DNA of 54,106 nt from Bacteroidota bacterium (GCA_021324685.1 JAJPIQ010000048.1:1-54106), one strand, 5' to 3'; positions 7,657 through 16,501 are shown, counted from the stretch's first letter. Made by a program: numbers and translations. Notes: generated by a model from the letters alone, not told the origin.

Positions 7657-10600
7657 ATGTGGATAGTCCGCCTTGCGCTCCGCCGGCCGTATTCCGTAGC
7701 TGTCGTCGCAATTTTTCTCATCATCATGGGCATACTTTCCATCGAAGGTATGCAGACCGATATTTTCCCGACGATCGATATTCCGGTCGTGGCGGTGGTG
7801 TGGAACTATAACGGTCTTTCGGCGACCGATATGGAACGCCGCGTTGTGTTGCTCGATGAACGCGCCCTTTCAACAACGGTCAATGGCATCACGCGCATCG
7901 AGAGCGAATCGATCAACGGTCTCGGTCTCATGCGTATCTATTTCGAGCAGGGGACCGATATTGGTTCTGCCATCGCGCAGATATCTGCCGTGGGAAATAC
8001 GATCGTTCATGCGATGCCGCCGGGCATGCAGCCTCCTATCGTTATTCAGTTCAATGCTTCGAATGTCCCCGTTGCACAACTCACGGTTTCGAGCCCCACC
8101 CTTCCGGAAGAACAGCTTTTCGATTACGGCCTTAATTTTATTCGGGTTAGTCTCTTCACGATTCCCGGGCTTTCCACTCCGGCGCCCTATGGAGGAAAGA
8201 ACCGCCAGATTTCGATCGATATCGACCCCACGCTGCTGACGGCTCGCGGACTTTCCCCGAGCGATGTGGTGCTCGCGCTCCAAAACGAGAATGTGATCGT
8301 ACCCGCCGGTTATGCGCGTATCGGCGATCTGCAGTATAACGTTCAGACGAACGCAAGTCCCAGTGCCGTGGACCAATTCAAACAAATTCCGGTCAAAGTG
8401 GTGAACGGTCACACGGTCCTGCTGGGCGATGTCGCGCATGTTGCCGACGCGTTTGCACCCCAATCGAACATCGTCCGTGTGAATGGACGGCGAGCAACCT
8501 ATCTTGCGCTGCTCAAGAAATCGAATGCTTCTACTCTTGCGGTCGTACAGGCCGTAAAAGACCAGCTTCCCGCTATCAAAGCCGTCGCACCGGCTGGAAT
8601 GAATTTAAAGATCGATTTCGACCAATCGGTTTACGTCCGGGCCACGATCAACAGCCTGCTTCGTGAGGCGCTGATCGCGACGGTCCTGGTATCGCTGCTC
8701 ATTTTGCTCTTCTTAGGTAGCTGGCGGAGTGTTGTTATCGTCTGCACATCGATTCCGCTTGCGATCATGACATCGATCATCGGCCTCAAATTGACAGGCA
8801 ATACGATGAACATCATGACCCTTGGCGGACTTTCGCTCGCCATCGGAATGCTCGTCGACGATGCAACGGTCGAAGTTGAGAATATCCACCGAAACCGGAT
8901 GATGCATAAGCCTCTCACGATCGCCATTTTAGATGGTGCGAGGCAGATCGCCCTGCCCGCCATTATGGCGACATTTGCCATTTGCATCGTCTTTTTCCCA
9001 GTTGTTCTGCTCACTGGTCCTGCGAAATATCTCTTTACTCCGATGGCGCTGGCGGTCGTAATGGCAATGATTGCTTCGTATTTGCTGTCGCGCACGCTCG
9101 TTCCGGCGCTGGCACGAGCGCTCATGCGGGGTGAAGAGCATCATGGGCCGGAACCTGTTGGAAATAAAATAAAACCACAAAAGCCGGTCGGTGCCATCGG
9201 CCGATTTTCGCAACGCTTCAACCATTGGCGTGACAAGCATTTCGATCGGTTCCGAAGTGCGTACGGCCGACTGCTCGAGCGATTGCTCCATGTGCCCGGT
9301 TTTGTCCTTGCCGTTGCGGGGATCGTTGCCGCGCTCAGTTTTTTACTTCCAAGTTACATTGGGACCGATTTTTTTCCAACGTCTGACACCGGTATGATGA
9401 AAATGCACATGCGCGCGCCGGTGGGAACGCGGTTGGAGACGACCGAGCAGATCGTCGCCAATGTCGAGCAAGCGATTCGGCGACTGATCCCGCAGGCAGA
9501 ACTTTCGACGATCAATGTCAACATCGGCGTTCCGACGTTTTACAATCTTGCCTTCGTTTCGACGGACAATACGTCGCCGATGGACGCCGATTTCCTGATC
9601 TCGCTTCAATCCGACCATCATCCGACTGAAGGCTACATGCAGAAGATTCGGAAGGTCCTAGCGAATGACTTTCCCGGCTGTGTTTTTTACTTCCAGTCGG
9701 CCGATATTGTAAGCCAGGTCCTGAATTTCGGGCTTACTTCGCCCATCGATGTGCAGGTCCAGGGTCCGAACCTCGACACCGATTATAAATACGCGCTCCG
9801 GCTTCGGGATCAAATGAAAACGGTGCCGGGCACGGCCGATGTCGCAATCAAGGAAGTACTCGATTATCCAACGATACGCCTCAATGTCGACCGTACGCGA
9901 GCGGCCGAAATGGGGCTTACGGAGGAAAATGTGACGAACAGCATGCTCATTTCGCTTTCTTCGAGCGGACTCATTGCGCCGTCATTTTTTCTCAATCCGG
10001 CAAACAATGTGAACTATAGTGTGATCGTCGAAATGCCGCTCGACAAGGTCCGGAATGTTTCCGATCTCCTTTCGATGCCGGTCACCGGGCAAAATCCGTT
10101 GATCCCGACGCAGCAACAGGTGACGACCAGCGGAATTGCCCCGACCGAACAGACGCCGCCGGCCACGCCAACGGAATTGCCGCATACACAGACCGAAACG
10201 CTTGGAAACCTTGTGACGGTGGTGACCACTGCGGAACCGAACCAGATCAATCATTATACCGTCCAGCGTATCCTCGACATTACGTCGAACGTGGAAGGCC
10301 GTCCTCTCGGCTTTGTCGCTGGCGATATTCAAGATAAGATCGATGCACTCGGGAAGCTTCCCAAGGGAATGGTCATTAACGTGCGCGGTCAGAACGAAAC
10401 GAAAACGCAGTCCTTCAAAACATTTGCGCTCGGTATTGTCCTGGCCATCGTGTTGGTGTATTTGCTGATGGTGCTCTGGTTCCAGTCGTGGCTCGATCCG
10501 TTCATTATTATGGTCGCGGTGCCCGGGGCGCTGGTGGGAATTTTGTGGATGCTCGCCCTTACCGGGACCACGATCAATGTCGTGTCGCTCATGGGATCGA

Positions 10601-11082
10601 TCATGGCGATCGGTATTGCGGTTTCGAACTCGATCCTGCTCGTGAACTTTGCCAACGATATTCGGATCGAAGAACACCGCGATGCCTTCGATGCCGCGCT
10701 CGAAGCCGGCAAAACGCGACTCCGCCCCGTGCTGATGACGGCGCTCGCTATGGTCATTGGCATGGTGCCCATGGCACTCGGCCTGGGCGAAGGGGGCGAG
10801 CAAAACGCTCCGCTTGGCCGCGCCGTTATTGGCGGGCTCCTCATGGCGACGTTCGTCACGCTGTTCATCGTGCCCATCGCGTATTCGACGCTCCGAAAAA
10901 AGTTACCTTCCAAGCATGTCATGGAAGCGCGGTTCGAGGCGGAAGAAGAGGGCAGGGAGTTCGATGAGCACGCCGAGGAACGGCTTGAAATCCATCATTC
11001 CGAAGAGCCCCATTCGGATACCATTCATGCCTTAGGGGAACAGGAAGGACCAGAGCATTCGGAAGCCCAGCCCAATGAGTAA
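7657..11082 (+). CDS. RND efflux transporter permease (AcrB/MexB-like)
   Basis: Proton-driven inner-membrane pump of 1141 residues in the hydrophobe/amphiphile efflux family. It has the usual two repeats of one helix, a large periplasmic loop and five helices. The first helix follows MWIVRLALRRPYSVAVVAI; the proton-relay helix 4 carries GMLVDDATVEVEN with the Asp pair near residues 400-401; the second-half helix 10 region GIAVSNSILLVNF is intact. Length exceeds the typical 1030-1050 residues because of a central insert before helix 7 rich in Lys/Pro and a hydrophilic C-terminal tail from about residue 1085, rich in Glu and His. It overlaps the adaptor gene by 8 bases. No TolC-type outer-membrane channel is encoded nearby, so the pump must share one from elsewhere. 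Confidence 0.93.
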   Translation: MWIVRLALRRPYSVAVVAIFLIIMGILSIEGMQTDIFPTIDIPVVAVVWNYNGLSATDMERRVVLLDERALSTTVNGITRIESESINGLGLMRIYFEQGTDIGSAIAQISAVGNTIVHAMPPGMQPPIVIQFNASNVPVAQLTVSSPTLPEEQLFDYGLNFIRVSLFTIPGLSTPAPYGGKNRQISIDIDPTLLTARGLSPSDVVLALQNENVIVPAGYARIGDLQYNVQTNASPSAVDQFKQIPVKVVNGHTVLLGDVAHVADAFAPQSNIVRVNGRRATYLALLKKSNASTLAVVQAVKDQLPAIKAVAPAGMNLKIDFDQSVYVRATINSLLREALIATVLVSLLILLFLGSWRSVVIVCTSIPLAIMTSIIGLKLTGNTMNIMTLGGLSLAIGMLVDDATVEVENIHRNRMMHKPLTIAILDGARQIALPAIMATFAICIVFFPVVLLTGPAKYLFTPMALAVVMAMIASYLLSRTLVPALARALMRGEEHHGPEPVGNKIKPQKPVGAIGRFSQRFNHWRDKHFDRFRSAYGRLLERLLHVPGFVLAVAGIVAALSFLLPSYIGTDFFPTSDTGMMKMHMRAPVGTRLETTEQIVANVEQAIRRLIPQAELSTINVNIGVPTFYNLAFVSTDNTSPMDADFLISLQSDHHPTEGYMQKIRKVLANDFPGCVFYFQSADIVSQVLNFGLTSPIDVQVQGPNLDTDYKYALRLRDQMKTVPGTADVAIKEVLDYPTIRLNVDRTRAAEMGLTEENVTNSMLISLSSSGLIAPSFFLNPANNVNYSVIVEMPLDKVRNVSDLLSMPVTGQNPLIPTQQQVTTSGIAPTEQTPPATPTELPHTQTETLGNLVTVVTTAEPNQINHYTVQRILDITSNVEGRPLGFVAGDIQDKIDALGKLPKGMVINVRGQNETKTQSFKTFALGIVLAIVLVYLLMVLWFQSWLDPFIIMVAVPGALVGILWMLALTGTTINVVSLMGSIMAIGIAVSNSILLVNFANDIRIEEHRDAFDAALEAGKTRLRPVLMTALAMVIGMVPMALGLGEGGEQNAPLGRAVIGGLLMATFVTLFIVPIAYSTLRKKLPSKHVMEARFEAEEEGREFDEHAEERLEIHHSEEPHSDTIHALGEQEGPEHSEAQPNE

Positions 11083-12247
11083 AACGATCACCGAGCATAC
11101 GAAACGGACCGCGCGTCCTCCCTATCTGATGGGCGCGATCGTCGTCGCCATTACTGCCATTGCGATTGTTGGGTTGCTCCTGCTTCGAAGCAGGAGTGAA
11201 AAAGCGGACACTCGACAGTTAACACAGGACGTTGCCCGCGGTCCGGTCGTGCAGACCGCCCGCGTCATCGTTTCACCGCCGGAAGATTCGGTCGAGGTCG
11301 AAGGCGATGCCCGGCCTTATGTGAGCGCAACGCTGTATTCAAAACTGAGCGGATATTTAAAATCGATTCGCGTCGATAAAGGGGACCGCGTTCGAGAAGG
11401 CGAGCTGCTCGCGACGATCGAATCGCCCGAGACCGACCGGCAATACCTTGCCGCCGTTGCCGCGATGCGGAACGATTCTCAGATCGCAATCCGCGACCGG
11501 CAGCTCTACGAAAAAGCGCTGATGTCCCAGCAGGAGTACGAACAAGCGGAGTTTAATTATCAACAGGCCCAGCAGACCGTCGAACAATACAAGAGCCTTC
11601 GGAGCTACGAGGAGATTCGTGCGCCGTTTTCGGGGACCGTTATCGCGCGTTATGCCGATCCCGGTGCGCTCGTTCAGAATGCGCAAAATGGCGCGACCAG
11701 TTCACTGCCCATTGTTTCGGTCGCCGACGTCAGTCACCTTCGCATCGAACTGTACCTCGATCAGCGCTATGCACCGTTCGTGCATGTCGGCGACCGAGTG
11801 AAATTAATGCTTCCCGAGCGGTCTGGCTTCGAGAAAGACGCCCGTATTACGCGCTACACCGGAGAACTCGATGTTCAGACCCGGATGCTATTGGCCGAGG
11901 CGGAAGCCGATAATCGCGATCATGCGATCGTTGCAGGCAGCACGGTCCGAGCGGAGGTAAACGTCGAGCATCCAAGGGAACTCCAGATTCCGGTTGCGGC
12001 CCTCATCGTTCAGGGGAATAAACCGTATGTCGGTGAAATTATCAATGGAAACGTCTTCCATTTGCTTCCTATTACGATCGGGCAGAATTATGGCGAGAGC
12101 ATCGAAGTTGTTTCCGGGCTCATCGGGAATGAACTCCTCGCGCTCAATGTCGGAAATACCGTTCCGGACGGAGCTCACGTGCAGCTTGCAAAATCGCCGC
12201 CGATTGCAGCGGATACAACAAAAGCCGGGTCAGGAATGGGACATTAA
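11075..12247 (+). CDS. RND periplasmic adaptor (membrane fusion protein)
   Basis: Adaptor linking the RND pump to an outer-membrane channel, 390 residues. It has a single N-terminal membrane anchor (about residues 19-40, AIVVAITAIAIVGLLLL) instead of a lipobox, a split lipoyl domain (SKLSGYLKSIRVDKGDRVREG and YEEIRAPFSGTVIARYADPG), a short coiled-coil hairpin between them (about residues 125-180), and the beta-barrel and membrane-proximal domains after them. It begins within the end of the permease gene, implying translational coupling. The short hairpin is typical of MexA/CusB-sized adaptors. Permease-before-adaptor order is reversed relative to acrAB. Confidence 0.92.
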   Translation: MSKTITEHTKRTARPPYLMGAIVVAITAIAIVGLLLLRSRSEKADTRQLTQDVARGPVVQTARVIVSPPEDSVEVEGDARPYVSATLYSKLSGYLKSIRVDKGDRVREGELLATIESPETDRQYLAAVAAMRNDSQIAIRDRQLYEKALMSQQEYEQAEFNYQQAQQTVEQYKSLRSYEEIRAPFSGTVIARYADPGALVQNAQNGATSSLPIVSVADVSHLRIELYLDQRYAPFVHVGDRVKLMLPERSGFEKDARITRYTGELDVQTRMLLAEAEADNRDHAIVAGSTVRAEVNVEHPRELQIPVAALIVQGNKPYVGEIINGNVFHLLPITIGQNYGESIEVVSGLIGNELLALNVGNTVPDGAHVQLAKSPPIAADTTKAGSGMGH

Positions 12248-12269
12248 TACCAGCTTATAAACCCCGCTG

Positions 12270-12318
12270 CAGAGTTTGATCTTTCGCTTTTTGCAACAGA
12301 GTTCGATCTTTCGCTTTT
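12270..12318. repeat. 27-bp-period tandem duplication
   Basis: Two near-identical copies of CAGAGTTYGATCTTTCGCTTTT, starting at 12270 and 12297, with one C/T difference. They fill the convergent spacer between the RND adaptor and the first peroxiredoxin gene and just touch the peroxiredoxin stop. T-runs on the plus strand follow each copy but no stem precedes them, so this is not a clear terminator. Confidence 0.8.
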
Positions 12319-12838
12319 AATGGTGCTTTTTGTTATAAGCCCATATGTCACGAATGAGGTCGAGACTATGCGTGCGAGGATCGACGTCCCGATAAACTCC
12401 GGCAATTTTTCCATCTTTCCCAATAAAAAAAGTCCATCGGCCGACATACCGATGAAAATCGATCGGGACACCATAGGCATGGCAGATCGAAGTGTCTTGA
12501 TCGACGAGAAGAGGGAAATTGAGCTTGTCGGACTTTACGAATTCCTTGTGTTTTGCCATGTCATTGAGGGAAACTCCGAGAATTACGGTGTTCGCTTTAT
12601 CGAAGACCGATTTCTCGTCTCGAAACTTACAGGCCTCGATCGAGCATCCCTTGCTCATATCTTCGGGATAGAAAAAGAGTACGACGTTCGATTTTCCTCG
12701 ATAATCGCTGAGCGAAATCTTGTGTCCGGCGGTCGATTCGGCAGTAAACTCAGGAGCTTTATCGCCGATATGAAGAAATCCTGTCGGATAAACGGCCAGC
12801 GTGACGATAGCAACAGCGAGAAGGAGTTTCATGACCAT
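12317..12838 (-). CDS. bcp: Exported PrxQ/Bcp-type peroxiredoxin (paralogue 1)
   Basis: Thiol peroxidase of 173 residues that reduces hydrogen peroxide and organic peroxides. An N-terminal hydrophobic stretch (LLLAVAIVTLAV) suggests export to the periplasm. The AhpC-TSA fold begins at IGDKAPEF; the peroxidatic Cys is C65 and the resolving Cys C70 in SKGCSIEAC, the C-x4-C spacing of atypical 2-Cys PrxQ enzymes. The catalytic Thr that usually follows the peroxidatic Cys context is preserved only loosely (S in place of T at CSIEAC). AAGGA about 6 bases before ATG 12838 supports this start over the next ATG six bases later. Downstream member of three consecutive paralogues. Confidence 0.9.
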   Translation of the reverse strand: MVMKLLLAVAIVTLAVYPTGFLHIGDKAPEFTAESTAGHKISLSDYRGKSNVVLFFYPEDMSKGCSIEACKFRDEKSVFDKANTVILGVSLNDMAKHKEFVKSDKLNFPLLVDQDTSICHAYGVPIDFHRYVGRWTFFIGKDGKIAGVYRDVDPRTHSLDLIRDIWAYNKKHH

Positions 12839-12894
12839 AGCAGATCCTTAACCATGCCGGAAAGCGTGGAATTCCAAAACGGCAAACGATGCCT

Positions 12895-13401
12895 TTACTT
12901 TATTTGGGCGATGTCCTTCAGCAGTTGTTCGCTGTGCGTACGAGGATCGACGTCGTGATACGTCTGGACGACCGTCCCATTCTTGTCGATGAGGAAAGTC
13001 CAGCGGGCAGCATGATGTCTGGCCGAGTTGATCGGTACACCGTAGGCGCGGCAGATCGTCGAATCGGAATCGACCAGCAGCGGGAAGTTTAAATTATCTT
13101 TTTGAGTAAAGACCTGATGTTTGGCCTGATCGTCGAGCGAAACACCAAGAACAACCGTATGCGTGGCCGCAAATCGATCGTGGCTGTCTCGAAAGTTACA
13201 TGCCTCGATCGTGCAGCCGCTCGTCATGTCCTCCGGATAAAAATAAAGGACGACGTTCGATGTGCCTTTGAATTGATGTAAGGAAATATGCGAACCATCG
13301 GTGGCGATCGTCGTGAAATCGGGAGCTTTATCGCCTGGCTTGAGCACCACCGTGGACATAGCAAGCGTCGCGGCAGCAAACAAAATGAAGAAGAATTTCA
13401 T
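12895..13401 (-). CDS. bcp: Exported PrxQ/Bcp-type peroxiredoxin (paralogue 2)
   Basis: Second of the tandem peroxiredoxins, 168 residues. It starts with a signal-peptide-like segment (FFFILFAAATLAM) before LKPGDKAPDF. Active-site Cys C63 and resolving Cys C68 lie in SGCTIEAC, the canonical PrxQ motif including the Thr. The rest follows paralogue 1 closely: YPEDMTS, LNFPLLVDSDSTICRAYGVP, and the terminal DVDPRTHSEQLLKDI. There are 56 bases to paralogue 1 downstream and 63 to paralogue 3 upstream, so the genes may be transcribed together or from separate leaders. Probably reduced by a periplasmic thioredoxin-like protein not seen here. Confidence 0.9.
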   Translation of the reverse strand: MKFFFILFAAATLAMSTVVLKPGDKAPDFTTIATDGSHISLHQFKGTSNVVLYFYPEDMTSGCTIEACNFRDSHDRFAATHTVVLGVSLDDQAKHQVFTQKDNLNFPLLVDSDSTICRAYGVPINSARHHAARWTFLIDKNGTVVQTYHDVDPRTHSEQLLKDIAQIK

Positions 13402-13464
13402 AAGGGTAGCATTAGGAATTTATGACGGTAGATATCGACGTGCAGAATTTCGCTGCGCGTTCGA

Positions 13465-13935
13465 TCATTGCAAGCTCGAAAGATCGCGTAACAATTCCGC
13501 GCTGTGCGTGCGAGCATCGACCGAGCGGTAGGCTTTCAGGATCTTACCATCCTTACCGATCAGGAACGTCCAGCGTTTCGGCTGATGGCCATTGACGGGT
13601 ACGCCATACGCTTCGCAGATCGCGCCACTCGTATCGGCTAAAAGAGGAAAATTGAGCCGGTCTTTTTCGGTAAATTGCTGATGCTTCTCTCTGGTATCTT
13701 TCGAGACGCCGAGCACAACCGTGTTGGCGGCCTTATATTGCGCGATATCGTCGCGGAAATTGCACGCTTCGACCGTACAGCCGCTTGTCATGTCCTCGGG
13801 ATAAAAATAAAGGATCACGTTCGACTTTCCGCGGAAGTCGTGCAGAGAAATATTCGAGCCATCGGTTGCTACGGCAGTGAAATCCGGCGCCATATCGCCG
13901 GTCTTGAGTTCGGTAGAGCTGAGTGTTTCTGACAT
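13465..13935 (-). CDS. bcp: Cytoplasmic PrxQ/Bcp-type peroxiredoxin (paralogue 3)
   Basis: Third tandem peroxiredoxin, about 156 residues, lacking a signal peptide when started at ATG 13935 (MSETLSSTEL), so it should act in the cytoplasm. An in-frame ATG at 13965 would add ten residues (MCLLTTNLFP) that are short and not a convincing signal. C53 and C58 sit in SGCTVEAC. Body and tail match the two exported neighbours (DVDPRTHS here as SVDARTHS), which points to local duplication followed by loss or gain of the export signal. It lies 62 bases after the 3-hydroxyacyl-CoA dehydrogenase gene on the same strand. Confidence 0.9.
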   Translation of the reverse strand: MSETLSSTELKTGDMAPDFTAVATDGSNISLHDFRGKSNVILYFYPEDMTSGCTVEACNFRDDIAQYKAANTVVLGVSKDTREKHQQFTEKDRLNFPLLADTSGAICEAYGVPVNGHQPKRWTFLIGKDGKILKAYRSVDARTHSAELLRDLSSLQ

Positions 13936-13997
13936 GGGAAAAAGGTTTGTTGTAAGGAGACACAAAACGAGCAGTCGGCGGTAGCAATTCCTTGCTT

Positions 13998-14861
13998 TTA
14001 TCGAGGCTTTTGTTCTTCCGAATAATTATAAAACCCGCGACCGGTCTTTTTCCCAAGCCGATTGGCTTCGACCATTTTCTGCTGGATGAGATGAGGCCGG
14101 AAACGCGGCTCGTCGAAAAATTGATGGTAGACCGATTCGGTAACCGCAAGATTGACATCGATGCCGATGAGGTCCATAAGTTCGAACGGCCCCATCGCAA
14201 ATCCATTTGACTTCAGGATTCGATCGATCTGCTCGTTCGACGCGATGCCATCACCTAACAAGCGGAACGCCTCGCCATAAAAATTTCGTGCGACACGATT
14301 GACGATAAATCCCGGTGTGTCCTTTGTCAGCACGGGAACTTTGCCCAATTGTTTGATATATCCCTCGGCGCGGTACATCACATCGTCCGTCGTTTCCTGG
14401 CCTCGAATGATCTCGACGAGCTTCATAATATGGGCCGGATTGAAAAAGTGAAGACCGAGCACACGCTCCGGCCTCCGCGTTGCACTGGCAATTGCCGTGA
14501 TCGAAAGGGAAGAGGTGTTGCTCGCGAAGATGCACTCTTCCAGGCAGAGATCGGAAAGTCGTACGAATAGCTCCTGCTTCGTTTCGAGCTTTTCGATCGC
14601 CGCTTCGATGACAAGGTCTGCGGTTTTCAAATGATCGAAATGGGTCGTGGTCCGGATCCGGATCGCGGCCTGATTCGCATCGGCGTGGGAGAGCTTTCCG
14701 CGCTCGATCGACTTGTCCATCATCAGACCGACATTTTTGTAAGCACGCTGAAGGAACCCGTCCGAAATATCGTAGAGGACGACATCATATCCTGCCAGCG
14801 CGGAAGAAAGTGCAATGCCGGTCCCCATGGTCCCGGCGCCGATAATGCCGATCGTTGTCAT
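13998..14861 (-). CDS. hbd: 3-hydroxyacyl-CoA (3-hydroxybutyryl-CoA) dehydrogenase
   Basis: NAD-dependent dehydrogenase of 287 residues that oxidises 3-hydroxyacyl-CoA to 3-oxoacyl-CoA. The N-terminal Rossmann domain has GAGTMGTGIA (residues 8-17) and an acidic residue at D31, which selects NAD. Catalytic His138 is in GLHFFNPAHIMKLVEII with the partner Glu150, and S117 in SNTSSL. The C-terminal dimer domain begins near KDTPGFIVNRV and ends GRGFYNYS. Length fits monofunctional Hbd/PaaH, not the fused FadB. It starts three bases after the stop of the upstream PaaG-like isomerase, so the two are co-translated and probably act on the same acyl-CoA intermediates. Confidence 0.93.
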   Translation of the reverse strand: MTTIGIIGAGTMGTGIALSSALAGYDVVLYDISDGFLQRAYKNVGLMMDKSIERGKLSHADANQAAIRIRTTTHFDHLKTADLVIEAAIEKLETKQELFVRLSDLCLEECIFASNTSSLSITAIASATRRPERVLGLHFFNPAHIMKLVEIIRGQETTDDVMYRAEGYIKQLGKVPVLTKDTPGFIVNRVARNFYGEAFRLLGDGIASNEQIDRILKSNGFAMGPFELMDLIGIDVNLAVTESVYHQFFDEPRFRPHLIQQKMVEANRLGKKTGRGFYNYSEEQKPR

Positions 14862-14864
14862 TTT

Positions 14865-15650
14865 TTAATTCCCTTTGTATTCCGGTTTTTTCTTTTCTCG
14901 AAACGCCGCAACCGCGTTCGTGTAATCCTGGGTGCGTCCGGCCGCTTCCTGCATGAAGACTTCGTAGTCCAGAGCCTCATCGAGCGAAACGGCAGCAGCA
15001 CGGTCCATCATGCGTTTGATGTAACCATAGGCTTTGGTGGGTCCGTTGGCGAATGCCTGCGCTATCTTCATCGTCTCTGCACCAAGTTCGACATCGGGAA
15101 CCGATTTATTGGCGAGACTTAGTTCCACCGCTTTTTGTGCTGGAATATCTTCGCCCAATGCCGCCAGTTCGAATGCTTTTGCCACGCCACAATTTTTTAC
15201 GAGGAGCCAGCTCGATCCCGAATCGGGCACGAGGCCGATCCGAACGAATACTTCGATGAGCTTTGCACTCTCGGCCATGATACGATAATCGCAGGCGAGC
15301 GCGAGCGAGGCCCCGGCCCCGGCGGCTACGCCATTGACCGAGGCGATAACGGGTTTTGGCAGTTTCCGTATCGCGCGGATGAGCGGGTTGTATCTCCGTT
15401 CGAGCGAGTCGCGAAGCGAACGTTTTCCGCTGCCCGTCGGAGCGTCTTTCAGGTCCTGCCCGGAGCAAAATGCTTTTCCTGCGCCTGTAATGACGACGAC
15501 GCGAATCTCATCGTTCTTTGCCGCTTCTTTAAAACCGTCGATAAGGTCGGTCGTAAGTTGCTCGTTAAATGCGTTATAGACTTCCGGCCGGTTCAGTGTG
15601 ATCGTGAAGATACCGGAAGAAAGGGTAGTCAAGATAGTTTGAAAACTCAT
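14865..15650 (-). CDS. paaG: PaaG-like enoyl-CoA hydratase/isomerase
   Basis: Crotonase-fold protein of 261 residues. The oxyanion-hole segments are FCSGQDLKD (about 61-69) and VNGVAAGAGASLALACD (105-121). The region SLERRYNPLIRAIRKLPKPVI and the catalytic Asp143 in GLVPDSGSSWLL resemble PaaG (2-(1,2-epoxy-1,2-dihydrophenyl)acetyl-CoA isomerase), which keeps this single Asp and lacks the two Glu of true hydratases. PaaG relatives also isomerise ordinary enoyl-CoAs. No paaABCDE, paaZ or paaK is present, so a role in general acyl-CoA isomerisation with the adjacent dehydrogenase is as likely as phenylacetate degradation. Starts at ATG 15650; an unassigned 131-base spacer separates it from the nucleosidase gene. 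Confidence 0.85.
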   Translation of the reverse strand: MSFQTILTTLSSGIFTITLNRPEVYNAFNEQLTTDLIDGFKEAAKNDEIRVVVITGAGKAFCSGQDLKDAPTGSGKRSLRDSLERRYNPLIRAIRKLPKPVIASVNGVAAGAGASLALACDYRIMAESAKLIEVFVRIGLVPDSGSSWLLVKNCGVAKAFELAALGEDIPAQKAVELSLANKSVPDVELGAETMKIAQAFANGPTKAYGYIKRMMDRAAAVSLDEALDYEVFMQEAAGRTQDYTNAVAAFREKKKPEYKGN

Positions 15651-15781
15651 TGCTATTTAAGATTTTTCTTGTGGTATAAGCAAGGCTTGGAAGCTGCATC
15701 TTCAGAAGCTTTGAGGCATTCTACGAATTTAATAACCTCTTCCTTCGAGCATCCGTCGTGATCTTAGTCAAAGCGGCATGA

Positions 15782-16456
15782 TCAAGAACAATATTGCGCA
15801 AGAATATGTGCAATGTTACACATTGCATTTTTTAGATTAGCTTGAAAAGCATGAGGGGCGGCATAGTCAGCACTGTCCGTTATACCACGTATTTCAAGAT
15901 AGGGAATTTCATTGAACGCGCTTGCCCGAGCGCCCCCAGCTCCTTCCCATGCTACCGCTAATGCGCCGTGTAATGTATGTAGTTCTTCTCCGCGCAGAAC
16001 GTCAATTATATCTTCATCACCGCTTGCGATTATTCCAAAATGAATGTTGAAATTTTCAGACGGGAATGTTAACGATCGGATTTGGACTACGCTGTCCTCG
16101 TGTCCGAAAAATTGCGGTTTCGATTGCGGTGAGAATTTCTCATGATAATCATGCTCTATCGTTGACGTTGCGATGACTATATCTCCAATTGCAATGGCTG
16201 GCGAGAGAGCTCCGGCGGCTCCGGCACAAATCAGTAATTTGTTTTGTGAACGGTCCAGAAGATATTGGGTGTGAATAGCAAATTGTGTTTTGCCATGTCC
16301 CCCACGGGCAAGGGTCAAATTCAGATCTGGGAACTGAAGGACATCCATTCTGCCGATCCGGTCCTGATAGGAGTCGAATCCAGAAAAAGAAAGAGCCTCA
16401 GAAAGATAGATATATTCTGCCTTGAGAGGGGTAACGATCAGGGTGCGCTCATCCAT
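15782..16456 (-). CDS. Nucleoside phosphorylase-like protein (COG0775 type)
   Basis: Protein of 224 residues with the phosphorylase/hydrolase family 1 fold that includes MTA/SAH nucleosidase and futalosine hydrolase. Visible landmarks are LIVTPLKAEY at the N-terminus, the glycine-rich CAGAAGALSPAIAIGDIV near 77-94, the substrate-base region AVAWEGAGGARASAFNEIPYLEIRG, and catalytic-Asp-like TDSAD near 190. In MTA/SAH nucleosidase the second block reads MEGA; here Trp replaces Met and the usual preceding Asp is Ala, so nucleoside specificity may differ. Futalosine hydrolase is attractive because menaquinone genes are present, but no feature separates it from other members. The gene is visibly AT-richer than its neighbours, a possible sign of transfer. 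Confidence 0.7.
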   Translation of the reverse strand: MDERTLIVTPLKAEYIYLSEALSFSGFDSYQDRIGRMDVLQFPDLNLTLARGGHGKTQFAIHTQYLLDRSQNKLLICAGAAGALSPAIAIGDIVIATSTIEHDYHEKFSPQSKPQFFGHEDSVVQIRSLTFPSENFNIHFGIIASGDEDIIDVLRGEELHTLHGALAVAWEGAGGARASAFNEIPYLEIRGITDSADYAAPHAFQANLKNAMCNIAHILAQYCS

Positions 16457-16501
16457 GGTTTCCCAGAAGCAATCCTAACCCATTGAAGGACTGCGAATTC
16501 G

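Noticed and set aside
9982-10803. Minus-strand open frame of 273 codons inside the RND gene
   Set aside because: Lies wholly under the RND permease; the His/Arg/Asp-heavy translation is typical of antisense of GC-biased codons.
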